Positions 1-6,442 of a stretch of 8,905 nucleotides of DNA are shown here, one piece after another. Source of the stretch: Clostridia bacterium (lineage in GTDB: Bacteria > Bacillota_E > RBS10-35 > JAJYVN01); contig DAHWHT010000103.1 in assembly GCA_027335515.1 (NCBI GenBank), positions 1-8,905 on the forward strand. Reading direction: 5' to 3'. Both the position numbers and the translations under genes were made by a program. Position 1 is the stretch's first letter, and each line of letters opens with the position of its first letter. The notes under the pieces were generated by a model. It saw nothing but the letters and a program-made list of their open reading frames with translations, made no database searches and was not told the origin of the DNA.

Positions 1-1940
1 GACAGGGCATCCAGCACCCAGTTACGCAGGTCCTGGGTGTGGGCGCCCGGGAAGAGGGCCGCGAAGTGGGCGGCCGCGGCCGTCTGTTCCAGCGGCGCGT
101 CGTCGCGAAGGGCTTCCAGAACCTCTTTGGCCGCCGTGGCGCGCTCCTGCACTCCAACCGGTTCGCGCGGCGGGACCGCAACCAGCGACGAGAGCCACTG
201 GGCGTATGCGGTGCCGCCGAGATCGAGCAGGTAGGTGTGGGCCTCCGGGGTGGAACTACCCGGCAGCGTGGTGCTCCATCCGTCCACCCGGCGGAAATTC
301 AGCAACTTCAGCATATGGGCCAGTTCCGGGATGCCGGTGCAGGCGACCACGCGGTCGTAGCGGCCGAAATCGGCGCAGACCTCGCGCAGCAGGGCACCGC
401 TCAGTCGCGCGTCCGGATGGAGCAGGCACAGGTGCATACAGGCGAGCAGGCGCCCGTCCCATTCGGTCCGTTCCCGGTCGCTGAGGGTCAACAGCCATTG
501 ACCGAGCAGGGGATGGCCAAGGAGGAACGGCGCGGTGGCCTGTGTCCAGGCCAAGCTGGCGCAGTACCCAAGGATCTCCCCCGACGTGCCGCGCGCCAGC
601 AGCAGAGCCGCCGGATGGGCGGACACCAAGCGTTCGCCCCAGGAAAACACATCCGGCGGCACGCCCTCCAGGCGTCCCTCGTAAAAGACGCCGCTGAGGG
701 TGGCACGCAGGCACGCCAGCACACCGGGCAGATCCTCCCGCGTGGCGCCGCGCTCGAAATGCCACCCGATGCGCCCCTCGGCGGCCGGGTGCAACCATGT
801 GTGCCAGAGCGTGTGGGCCGCGAGGTCGGTGATCGCGTCCCAACAGGACCCGTCGTCTTCTCCCCGTTCCATCCCGGCCGCCCGCCGCAGACAGTAGGCG
901 ATGGCGCGGGTCCGGCAGCGGTGCACGGTCCACGGCCGATTGCGGCGGGAAACGTCGCGGATGGGTTCGCGCACCGCGTCGTGGAGCGCATAGCGACCGC
1001 CCACCTGGGTGGTCGCCGGCAATTCGGCGAGCGCGTCCCAGGCACGCGCGACGGTCGCCTCGCTCAGCATGGCTTCGAGCAACGGCCGATCAAAGCTGCG
1101 CACTTGAGCCGCCGCCGCGAGGACGGCGCCGACCTCCGGCACGGTGTGGTCGGACACCCACTGCTCGATCATCTCCGCCGCCAGGGTGGCCCTGGTCGTA
1201 CGGCCCACTTGGCGCAGCACGCGCGATCCGTCATCGGCGGACCCCTGCCGAATACAGATGTCCGCGGCCAGATGCAGCAGCAGCGGTTGGCCGGCCGCCA
1301 ACGCCAGGATCTCCTCGGATGTGCTGCGACTGCGAATGCCGCGCAACCGCAAGAGCTCCAGCGCGTCCTCGCGTCCCAGCTGCTTCAGGGCGACGCGCCG
1401 GACCGCCTCCTGCCAGGCCGGTTCTCCCGGCCAGGCTTCGGATGGGGCCAGCCGGCTCGCCAGGATCAGGCATGTCCCGGGGCCGAGCCTGGTCAGAAGG
1501 ATACTGCGCAGCCAGCGCTCACAGCTTCGCAGCTTCTCATAGGCGTCAATTTCCAGGACCAGCCCGCCGGCGCCCGCGGCGGCGTTGAACGCGGCAATGA
1601 TCGCGGGGGCCGCCGCCGGTACGGGTGGGGACGCGGGGTTCAGGCCGGAGGCGGCCTGCGCCAGACCGCGCAGCAATCCCTCGGGGCTGTGCTCCATGAG
1701 CCCACCGTCCATGGCCACGACCGCCATGCCCAGGGCACGCGCCGCAAGGTGGTAGGCGCGCAGCAGGGCGGACTTGCCGATACCGGACGGTCCATACACA
1801 TACGCGAGCCCGGGATGGTCACGGGTCCCGGCCAGCAGGTCCGGTAACAGCCTCAGCTCATCCCGCCGGCCGACAAAGAGCCGGGCCTCCGCTGCGGCCA
1901 CGAAAGCGGCCAGATCCTCGGAAGCCGCTGGGCGTTGCAT
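1..1940 (-). CDS. AAA_16/STAND-type ATPase with GNAT-like C-terminal region (3' end cut by window edge)
   Basis: The open frame starts at ATG 1940 and is still open at base 1, giving 646 visible residues. An 'LFVGRRDEL' motif (21-29) and a Walker A 'GPSGIGKS' (50-57) mark an AAA_16/STAND-type NTPase. 'GLVLEIDAYEKL' (126-137) fits a Walker B. Residues 185-330 read like the helical/winged part of such ATPases, ending in 'YALHDAVREPIRDV'. Around 390-560 the pattern changes: 'LLARGTSGEILGYCASL' and later 'LLREVCADFGRYDRVVA...LLNFRRV' look like the strands and acetyl-CoA-binding helix of a GNAT acetyltransferase. Residues 600-646 may begin a further helical or winged-helix domain. By family knowledge such proteins are signal-sensing or regulatory NTPases; the ligand and output are unknown. 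No signal peptide or membrane segment is visible, so it is probably cytoplasmic. It follows the DUF916-like gene on the same strand. The ATPase call is firm; the GNAT call is inference from pattern. Confidence 0.85.
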   Translation of the reverse strand, partial: MQRPAASEDLAAFVAAAEARLFVGRRDELRLLPDLLAGTRDHPGLAYVYGPSGIGKSALLRAYHLAARALGMAVVAMDGGLMEHSPEGLLRGLAQAASGLNPASPPVPAAAPAIIAAFNAAAGAGGLVLEIDAYEKLRSCERWLRSILLTRLGPGTCLILASRLAPSEAWPGEPAWQEAVRRVALKQLGREDALELLRLRGIRSRSTSEEILALAAGQPLLLHLAADICIRQGSADDGSRVLRQVGRTTRATLAAEMIEQWVSDHTVPEVGAVLAAAAQVRSFDRPLLEAMLSEATVARAWDALAELPATTQVGGRYALHDAVREPIRDVSRRNRPWTVHRCRTRAIAYCLRRAAGMERGEDDGSCWDAITDLAAHTLWHTWLHPAAEGRIGWHFERGATREDLPGVLACLRATLSGVFYEGRLEGVPPDVFSWGERLVSAHPAALLLARGTSGEILGYCASLAWTQATAPFLLGHPLLGQWLLTLSDRERTEWDGRLLACMHLCLLHPDARLSGALLREVCADFGRYDRVVACTGIPELAHMLKLLNFRRVDGWSTTLPGSSTPEAHTYLLDLGGTAYAQWLSSLVAVPPREPVGVQERATAAKEVLEALRDDAPLEQTAAAAHFAALFPGAHTQDLRNWVLDAL

Positions 1941-1941
1941 C

Positions 1942-2289
1942 CTAACTGTCCTCCGCAGAGAGCGAGTTGCCGCCACGAGTAGTCCGAAGCGCGCGGATCG
2001 GCCGCCGGAGGCCCACCTCGTTGCGCGCCGGCCGGTGGGGACGCGTCCGCCGTCGGTGTGTCCGCCCGCCTAGCCTGGGGCCGCGTCGTTCCCGCCCGAT
2101 CGGCACGGCTTGGGGCGGGCCCGCGTCCTGCACCCAACCAGGAACGGCCCGATCCGGGCGCGCCCACCGCGCATCCCTCGACCCTGCACGACGCCGACGC
2201 CGAGGGCGCGGGGCCGCGGCTGAGATCGGCGGAAGCGGCGGCCGGGGTGGCGGAGCGATCCCAGAAACCAAACCGCCGGCTCCGTTCAT
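1942..2289 (-). CDS. Doubtful Arg/Pro-rich ORF filling the gap between two genes (115 codons)
   Basis: This is the only content found in the 345-base gap between the DUF916-like gene and the ATPase gene. Its ATG overlaps the upstream stop as ATGA, and its TAG ends one base before the ATPase ATG, so the spacing is that of a translationally coupled operon gene. Against it: there is no Shine-Dalgarno sequence, the product is mostly Arg, Pro and Gly with no hydrophobic core, signal peptide or known motif, and G/C at third codon positions is only about 73%, no better than the base composition. A second frame stays open across the same stretch with similar figures. I recognise no family. The most likely reading is non-coding or poorly conserved spacer DNA that happens to be open. 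Confidence 0.22.
   Translation of the reverse strand: MNGAGGLVSGIAPPPRPPLPPISAAAPRPRRRRRAGSRDARWARPDRAVPGWVQDAGPPQAVPIGRERRGPRLGGRTHRRRTRPHRPARNEVGLRRPIRALRTTRGGNSLSAEDS
1949..1954 (-). promoter_or_regulatory. Shine-Dalgarno site of the ATPase gene
   Basis: On the minus strand GGAGGA lies 8 bases before ATG 1940. It fixes this ATG as the start over the in-frame GTG further upstream, at roughly -36. No convincing -10/-35 promoter is visible just upstream, so the gene may be read through from the DUF916-like gene. Confidence 0.7.
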
Positions 2290-3338
2290 GGGTCGCCGTC
2301 CGACGCCCCGGGGTCGACGCCGTCCGAAGGATGCGGTGTGATCTTCCCGCGCCGCCGGCCGACCAGCCACCAGACCGCCGCGATCCCCGCCGCCGTGCCC
2401 GCGCCACGCATCAGGGCCCACCAAAGGGACGCACGGTGCGGTATCGCCACCTGCGGGCCACGGTAGGTCGGGCCCGCGGTACCGCCGATGTCCGTGGCGA
2501 CCAGCGGTGCGGCAGCCAGGCGACCCCATGCCTGTGGAGGGGTCCATACCGCGTGAAGCAGCGCGTGGCCGCCGGGTACCACATACAGGTTCGCCGGGCC
2601 CGTGGTCGCGACCGCGATCTCGCGCCCGCGCGCGTCCAGGATACGCACCCTGCCGTGAAGCGAGAGGCTGACGTTCCCACGGTTTTCAACGGGCAGGCTG
2701 AATGCGACCACACCCCGCCGATCGTCGGCACGCAGCCGGTGGACGATCAGGCGCGGCCGGGCGCTGCGCACGACATCCAAATCGACGATCAGGGCGGTGC
2801 GGAAGGCCACGGCCAGTCCGTGGGTGGAGGCTCCCGTCAGCCCGGCGGCCACCACGGCCCCGCTATACCTGCCGGGCTGAACCTCCGGCGGCACGGCCAG
2901 CCGGAAGGGGACGACCACCCGGCCTACGGCGGGCACGGTGGCGGCGGCGTGGAGGCGAAGCCAGGCACCGACCGTTCGCATGCGGGCGCCCTGCTGCAGC
3001 GGCGCCACCCCGCCGCCGGGAACGGGCGCCAGATCCGCGCCGTAGAGGCGGATGCGCACCCCTCGCCCGCGCGCGTCCTGCACGGCCACGGCGTCTGAGA
3101 TCTCTGCGCCGGCCGGCAGCGCGTACGTGAAATGGCCGTTGGGAAGGGACGTTTCGCCCACAAGTGCCGGTCGGATGCTCCAACCGACCTGGCCAGCCGT
3201 CGACGGGGCCGGATGGTGCGCGGCCGCCATGGCGACACCGGAGGGGACGTACAGACCGAGTACGAGCGCGCACACCGCACAGGCAAGGAGGGCCGGGGCA
3301 TGGCTGCCGAATGCCGGCCGGTCGCGGACACCGTCCAC
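2286..3338 (-). CDS. Secreted membrane-anchored protein with DUF916/WxL-interacting-like ectodomain
   Basis: 350 residues from GTG 3338, chosen for its strong Shine-Dalgarno sequence and because the signal peptide then sits at the N terminus. The frame is open further upstream, but that part is arginine-rich and not signal-like. Residues 13-40 form a hydrophobic signal peptide ending 'GVAMAAAHH'. Residues 65-170 carry the pattern of the DUF916 (WxL-interacting, peptidoglycan-binding) fold: 'FTYALPAGAEISDAV', 'RIRLYGADLAPVPGGG', 'VGAWLRL', 'VVPFRLAVPPEVQPGRYSGAVVA'. Residues 190-285 look like a second Ig-like beta domain ('VENRGNVSLSLHGRVRI'). A transmembrane helix at about 305-326 ('LWWALM...AAVWWLV') is followed by 'GRRRGK' and a short hydrophilic cytoplasmic tail. 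The expected topology is an outside ectodomain with a single membrane anchor. In Gram-positive relatives such proteins bind peptidoglycan or partner surface proteins; no WxL partner is visible here. Family assignment is from motif pattern only. Confidence 0.85.
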   Translation of the reverse strand: MDGVRDRPAFGSHAPALLACAVCALVLGLYVPSGVAMAAAHHPAPSTAGQVGWSIRPALVGETSLPNGHFTYALPAGAEISDAVAVQDARGRGVRIRLYGADLAPVPGGGVAPLQQGARMRTVGAWLRLHAAATVPAVGRVVVPFRLAVPPEVQPGRYSGAVVAAGLTGASTHGLAVAFRTALIVDLDVVRSARPRLIVHRLRADDRRGVVAFSLPVENRGNVSLSLHGRVRILDARGREIAVATTGPANLYVVPGGHALLHAVWTPPQAWGRLAAAPLVATDIGGTAGPTYRGPQVAIPHRASLWWALMRGAGTAAGIAAVWWLVGRRRGKITPHPSDGVDPGASDGDP

Positions 3339-3344
3339 GGCGGT

Positions 3345-3352
3345 CTCCCTCC
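3345..3352 (-). promoter_or_regulatory. Shine-Dalgarno site of the DUF916-like gene
   Basis: GGAGGGAG on the minus strand ends 6 bases before GTG 3338. It decides the start over the longer open frame, which would add 70 arginine-rich residues and bury the signal peptide. Confidence 0.7.
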
Positions 3353-3467
3353 GCTGCCAACGTCCCCTCAAATGACTCGGGCCCGCAGATCCACTGGCCA
3401 CGGCACTATTCTCGCCCGGACTGGATGTTCCTGCCGTTTCACCACGCTCTTCAGACTTGGCGCAGGA

Positions 3468-3484
3468 GGCGGCGGTCCGCCGCC
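3468..3484 (-). promoter_or_regulatory. Perfect 8-base inverted repeat (hairpin) in the 5' leader
   Basis: The arms 3468-3475 and 3477-3484 are exact reverse complements around one central base. As RNA this folds as a very stable 7-bp G/C stem with a 3-base loop. It lies 130 bases before the GTG of the DUF916-like gene on the transcribed side. No U-run follows, so it is not a classical terminator. It may be a leader element, a protein-binding palindrome or a chance G/C repeat. Confidence 0.4.
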
Positions 3485-3643
3485 GAGCGTCACCCACGAA
3501 CAGGGACGTCCGGCCGGATAGCCACAACCGCGGCCGTCTGGTAGCCATAGGCAGACATCGCGCCGATCACCCAGCCAAACAACGACTTCACCGCGCACCG
3601 CAACGACCGAGCGAACGGGCCGTGCTCCGTTCTGGAAAACCGC

Positions 3644-3662
3644 GGGGCGGCCTACCCGCCCC
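3644..3662 (-). terminator. Terminator-like hairpin downstream of the glycosyltransferase gene
   Basis: On the minus strand GGGGCGG (3662-3656), a 5-base loop and CCGCCCC (3650-3644) form a perfect 7-bp stem. After three bases it is followed by a short GTTTT run (3640-3636 region). It lies about 150 bases past the stop at 3809. Stem and position suit an intrinsic terminator separating the glycosyltransferase operon from the DUF916-like gene, but the U-tract is short and displaced. Confidence 0.4.
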
Positions 3663-3808
3663 TGAGCACTCCCCAGTCCAGCACCCAAGTCCCAGCCCGA
3701 TGTCTGCCACAGGAAGGGTGGGAGTGGTTTGGCCGAGACGCGGTCGCCGCCCTTACACCCGCACCCCGGAATCGCGGTCGCACCCGTGGTTGCAGAGCAA
3801 CGGAGGGC

Positions 3809-5008
3809 TCACCCCGCCGTTCCCTTCACAGCCCGCCCCCCTCCACCCCACAGTTCCAGCGCGGCCGCCTCCACGGCCTGCGCCAGGTGTCGGCTGTCAA
3901 ACGCCATGGCGCGCGCCCGGGCAGCCACGGCCAACGCCTGATTCCGCTCCGGTTGCGCCAGCAGTCGCTGGAGCACGGAGGCGAGCCCGGCCGCCGTTCC
4001 ATCGTGGTAGTGGCCGGAGACGCCGTCTTCGACGGCCTCCGCCGGGCCGTCCCGGCCAGGCACCACCACGACCTTCCCCAAAGCCATCGCCTCGACCACG
4101 ACCATGCCAAACGGCTCACCCGTTGAGGCGTTGACGCAGATATCGCACGCCTGCATCCACAGCGGCACGTTCTCCTGGTGGCCCACCAGGGAAAACGACG
4201 CCGCAATCCCCGCCCGGCGCGCCTGTGCCAGGAGCTCCTCGCGGTAGCCGACCGCCCCAAAGTGATCCCCGCCCACCAGCACGAACTGGGCATCGGGCTG
4301 GGTGTGCAGCACCTCGACCGCGGCTTCCAGGAAGATGTGACAACCCTTCCACCGCTCCAACCGCGCCACCATGCCGACGCACGGCCGCAGCGGGTCAAGC
4401 CCGAGTTGGCGCCTGGCGTCAGGGGGCGTCGGCAGCCGCTGCGGATCGAACGCGTCCGTATCCACCGCGGGATAGATGATGCGGGTGGGACACGGCCGCG
4501 CGGCCGCCACACGGTAGGCGCGCTCGGCCGCCTGGGAGCAGCACCAGACCTCGCGGCAGGGCAGGGTGAAGATGGCGCGATCCAGAATGTCGCTGCGCGG
4601 CGCAGAGATGCCGTGCAGAAACCACGCGGTCCGGTCAGCGCAACCCCCGAGCAGGGCGGCCGGACCCGCATAGAGGTGGGCCTTGGCCATCCAGCCCACG
4701 ACGGCGTCCAGGGACCGGGCCCGGCGCCAGGCGGCCAGGCGCAGCGAGGTGGCGAGCGTCCGTCCCACCTGCCGCAGATGGCCGGCAGGCAGGATGGTCA
4801 GCGACGCCGCCTTGGATCCGAGGTCGGCCGCAAAAGGCCCGTCTTCCAGGAGGGCGAGGTGGTATTCGACCCGGCCGCTGGTCGCACCCGTCAACAGCCG
4901 CAGCAGCATGGTCTCCGCACCGCCGAGCCGCGTCGCCAGGGGCATGACCACCCCCAGGCGCAACGGCCCCCCGGCCGATTCGCTCCGTGCCCGCGCCACG
5001 TCCGCCAC
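3809..5008 (-). CDS. GT4-family (GT-B fold) glycosyltransferase
   Basis: 399 residues from GTG 5008. This is the first usable start after the OsmC stop; its Shine-Dalgarno (an AAGAAG-like stretch) is weak, and GTG 4999 is an alternative. The N-terminal acceptor half begins 'LRLGVVMPLATRLGGAETM', with the Gly-Gly-Ala-Glu loop of GT4 enzymes at 29-32. The C-terminal donor half has 'VGMVARLERWKG' with R216 and K221, which bind the nucleotide-sugar phosphates, 'FVLVGG' (242-247), and the E-x7-E signature 'EPFGMVVVE' (E298, E306). This is the retaining GT4 type that moves a sugar from an activated donor to a lipid, glycan or protein. Donor and acceptor cannot be read from sequence. Length is normal for the family and there is no membrane helix, so it is likely cytoplasmic or peripheral. 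It lies 49 bases after the OsmC gene and is probably co-transcribed with it. Confidence 0.93.
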   Translation of the reverse strand: MADVARARSESAGGPLRLGVVMPLATRLGGAETMLLRLLTGATSGRVEYHLALLEDGPFAADLGSKAASLTILPAGHLRQVGRTLATSLRLAAWRRARSLDAVVGWMAKAHLYAGPAALLGGCADRTAWFLHGISAPRSDILDRAIFTLPCREVWCCSQAAERAYRVAAARPCPTRIIYPAVDTDAFDPQRLPTPPDARRQLGLDPLRPCVGMVARLERWKGCHIFLEAAVEVLHTQPDAQFVLVGGDHFGAVGYREELLAQARRAGIAASFSLVGHQENVPLWMQACDICVNASTGEPFGMVVVEAMALGKVVVVPGRDGPAEAVEDGVSGHYHDGTAAGLASVLQRLLAQPERNQALAVAARARAMAFDSRHLAQAVEAAALELWGGGGRAVKGTAG

Positions 5009-5057
5009 CAGCCCATCTTCTTTCCGCAGGCGGTGCGGGGCCGACGGCTCCGCGGAG

Positions 5058-5507
5058 TCAGTCGCTTCGAATGTCCGGTTCGACGAGGATCTCGACGTTG
5101 CCGCGCAGGGCCCGCGAGACCAGACAATACTCCTCGGCCTGCACCGCCGCGCGGCGGGCCCGCTCGACATCCGCCCCGCGGGCGAGGCGCACGGTGGGTC
5201 GGTGCACCAGACGCACGACCCGCAGCGGCGGGCCGACGTCGACCGTGAGTTGCGAACGCAGTGCGACGTCGGCGGCGAGCGGCAGGCGCATCCGCTCCAG
5301 CAGGGCCGCCAGGGTGATGGCGTAGCAGGTGGCAGCGGCGCTGGCCAGCAACTCCTCGGGGTTGGTGCCGCTGCCCGGCCCCCCAATGCTGGCCGGCACG
5401 CTCACCGCGGTCTGCATCCCCCCGGCACGGACCGTGCCCGCGCCGAGCCTGCCACCCTGCCACTCCAGATCAATATCAAATCTATGTTCGCGCTCCGGTT
5501 CCGGCAT
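5058..5507 (-). CDS. OsmC/Ohr-family peroxiredoxin
   Basis: 149 residues from ATG 5507, a normal family length. The family signature is clear: 'GTNPEELLASAAATCYAITL' (48-66 region) places the first redox cysteine at C61, and 'AEEYCLVSRAL' (124-134) places the second at C128. The pair is expected to reduce organic hydroperoxides by a cysteine cycle in the cytoplasm. The C-terminal 'NVEILVEPDI' is also typical. The 'EEYCLVSRAL' motif resembles the OsmC/YhfA side of the family more than Ohr, which usually has Cys-Pro at this place. The start is preceded by a run of seven Gs that can pair with the CCCC just before the ATG, so the ribosome site may be partly masked. It is middle gene of a probable operon, 43 bases after the phosphodiesterase gene. 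The substrate is unknown. Confidence 0.93.
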   Translation of the reverse strand: MPEPEREHRFDIDLEWQGGRLGAGTVRAGGMQTAVSVPASIGGPGSGTNPEELLASAAATCYAITLAALLERMRLPLAADVALRSQLTVDVGPPLRVVRLVHRPTVRLARGADVERARRAAVQAEEYCLVSRALRGNVEILVEPDIRSD

Positions 5508-5550
5508 CGGGGCAGCCCCCCCTGTGCGCGCGATCCGTCCGCCAGCGCCC

Positions 5551-6249
5551 TCAAGCGCCCCCGGTGTCGGGCTCGACGCGGCCCAGCAGGCCTAAGAGCA
5601 GGTCGGGGCGATCGCTCGCAATGCCGTCCGGCCGCAGCGCGAGGCAGCGACGCTGATCGACAACCGTATTGGGGGTCCAGAGCCACAACCCCAGACCGGC
5701 CGCCCGCGCCTGGGCGCGCAACTCCGGCGTGCAGGCGGCGAAATAGACGCCAAGTTCCTGGATTTCCGCCGCCTTGCAGCGTTCCACGGCGTCGGCCGGC
5801 AACTGATGAAACAACGCGGACGTCTGCATGCCGATCGTCGCGGCGGGGGCGAGACATTCCAGGTGAAAGCTGATGAAGGAGACGTGCGGACGCAGGCCGA
5901 GGGCGGTGACCTCGCGCAGGGCGGGTTCGGCGCACGCATCCTCCTTGAGCTCGATGAGGAGCGGTACCGTGCCACCGACGGCCTCCAGCACCTCCCCCAG
6001 CAAAGGGATGCGCGCGCCACCGCCGGCTTCCAGCCGCTGCAACTCCGCGAAGGTCAGGTCCGCCACATTGCCATGCCCGTCGGTGGTACGGTCGACCGCC
6101 GCATCGTGGATGACGACCAGCCGGCCGTCCCGGGTGCGGCGCACGTCGCATTCCAGGGCATCGACGCCGAGGGCGAGGGCACGGTGGAAAGCCTGAAGCG
6201 TGTTCTCCGGTTCGAGTCCGGCGCAGCCACGATGGCCGATGACCTGCAT
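5551..6249 (-). CDS. Glycerophosphodiester phosphodiesterase (GDPD family, UgpQ-like)
   Basis: 232 residues from ATG 6249. The enzyme hydrolyses glycerophosphodiesters from phospholipid head groups to glycerol-3-phosphate and an alcohol, with a divalent metal in a TIM barrel. The active-site set is complete: 'IGHRG' (H6, R7) and 'PENT' (14-17), 'ECDV' (E33, D35), 'VIHD' (H48), 'LIELKED' (E100), and the C-terminal 'DGIASDRPDLLL'. There is no signal peptide, so it is a cytoplasmic UgpQ-type and not a periplasmic GlpQ-type enzyme. The start was chosen because the family normally begins with 'xxIGHRG'. In-frame ATGs at 6285 and 6333 would add 12 or 28 basic residues, and 6333 has a better Shine-Dalgarno sequence (GGAAGG), so the N terminus is uncertain. 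It is the first gene of the GDPD-OsmC-GT4 run and diverges from the amidase-like gene. Confidence 0.93.
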   Translation of the reverse strand: MQVIGHRGCAGLEPENTLQAFHRALALGVDALECDVRRTRDGRLVVIHDAAVDRTTDGHGNVADLTFAELQRLEAGGGARIPLLGEVLEAVGGTVPLLIELKEDACAEPALREVTALGLRPHVSFISFHLECLAPAATIGMQTSALFHQLPADAVERCKAAEIQELGVYFAACTPELRAQARAAGLGLWLWTPNTVVDQRRCLALRPDGIASDRPDLLLGLLGRVEPDTGGA

Positions 6250-6442
6250 GGTGTGTTTGTACCATGGGGACGCGCGCGGCGCCATGGCTTCGTGTATGGG
6301 GCGCCTCGCCGCCTGCCGCCTCCTGCCGGCCATGGACGCCCTTCCGATCAGGGCCGCGGCAGGACGATGCCCACCGTCGCGGAAAGGGTCGGGCGACGAC
6401 CCGGGAAAAACGGCGGCGGACCGTCCGAGGGGAGAGATCCCG
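6250..6442. promoter_or_regulatory. Divergent intergenic region with a 6-base inverted repeat (6386-6402)
   Basis: These 193 bases separate the divergent GDPD and amidase-like genes and should hold both promoters. No good -35/-10 pair is visible on either strand. The clearest element is the inverted repeat GGGTCG (6386-6391), a 5-base spacer, CGACCC (6397-6402), 40 bases before the amidase-like ATG. It could be an operator or leader hairpin; no regulator is assigned. The space would shrink to 109 bases if the GDPD gene starts at 6333. Confidence 0.35.
6427..6434 (+). promoter_or_regulatory. Shine-Dalgarno site of the amidase-like gene
   Basis: GAGGGGAG ends 8 bases before ATG 6443. It supports this start over an upstream in-frame extension of 81 codons that overlaps the divergent GDPD gene and has no family similarity. 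Confidence 0.65.

Larger units (their letters stand above)
3339..3808 (-). other. 470-base non-coding stretch: leader of the DUF916-like gene plus 3' end of the glycosyltransferase operon
   Basis: No convincing gene lies here. Frames open on either strand have mixed third-position composition, no start signals and no recognisable motif. The right end follows the glycosyltransferase stop, the middle holds a terminator-like hairpin (3644-3662), and the left ~200 bases form a likely 5' leader of the DUF916-like gene with strong secondary structure. The part at 3370-3450 is visibly richer in A/T than the flanking genes. I compared it by memory with c-di-GMP, c-di-AMP, cobalamin, FMN, SAM, TPP and T-box consensus motifs and found no match. 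I saw no clear sigma-70 -35/-10 pair. Confidence 0.6.

Noticed and set aside
39..1847. 602-codon open frame on the plus strand opposite the ATPase gene
   Set aside because: It has no recognisable motif, is rich in Arg, Gly, Gln and Ala, and lacks a start signal. The minus-strand frame has FVGR, Walker A and Walker B motifs. Long antisense frames are expected in DNA this GC-rich.
2058..3098. 346-codon plus-strand open frame opposite the DUF916-like gene
   Set aside because: Low-complexity basic product with no domain; it is a shadow of the minus-strand gene, which has a signal peptide, family motifs and a membrane anchor.
3370..3450. Known riboswitch (c-di-GMP-I, c-di-AMP, cobalamin, FMN or others) in the leader
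   Set aside because: None of the conserved core sequences of these classes is present; only generic pairing is seen, so no class was assigned.
3368..3688. 106-codon minus-strand open frame in the 3339-3808 gap
   Set aside because: No Shine-Dalgarno sequence, mixed third-position composition, no motif, and it runs through the terminator-like hairpin and the structured leader.
3784..3803. Small hairpin just after the glycosyltransferase stop
   Set aside because: Only four to five base pairs plus a bulged extension, and no U-run follows; too weak to call a terminator.
5009..5386. N-terminal extension of the glycosyltransferase frame across the OsmC gene
   Set aside because: The first 126 codons would lie out of frame over almost all of a well-supported OsmC gene and show no glycosyltransferase similarity; the GT-B fold starts right after GTG 5008.
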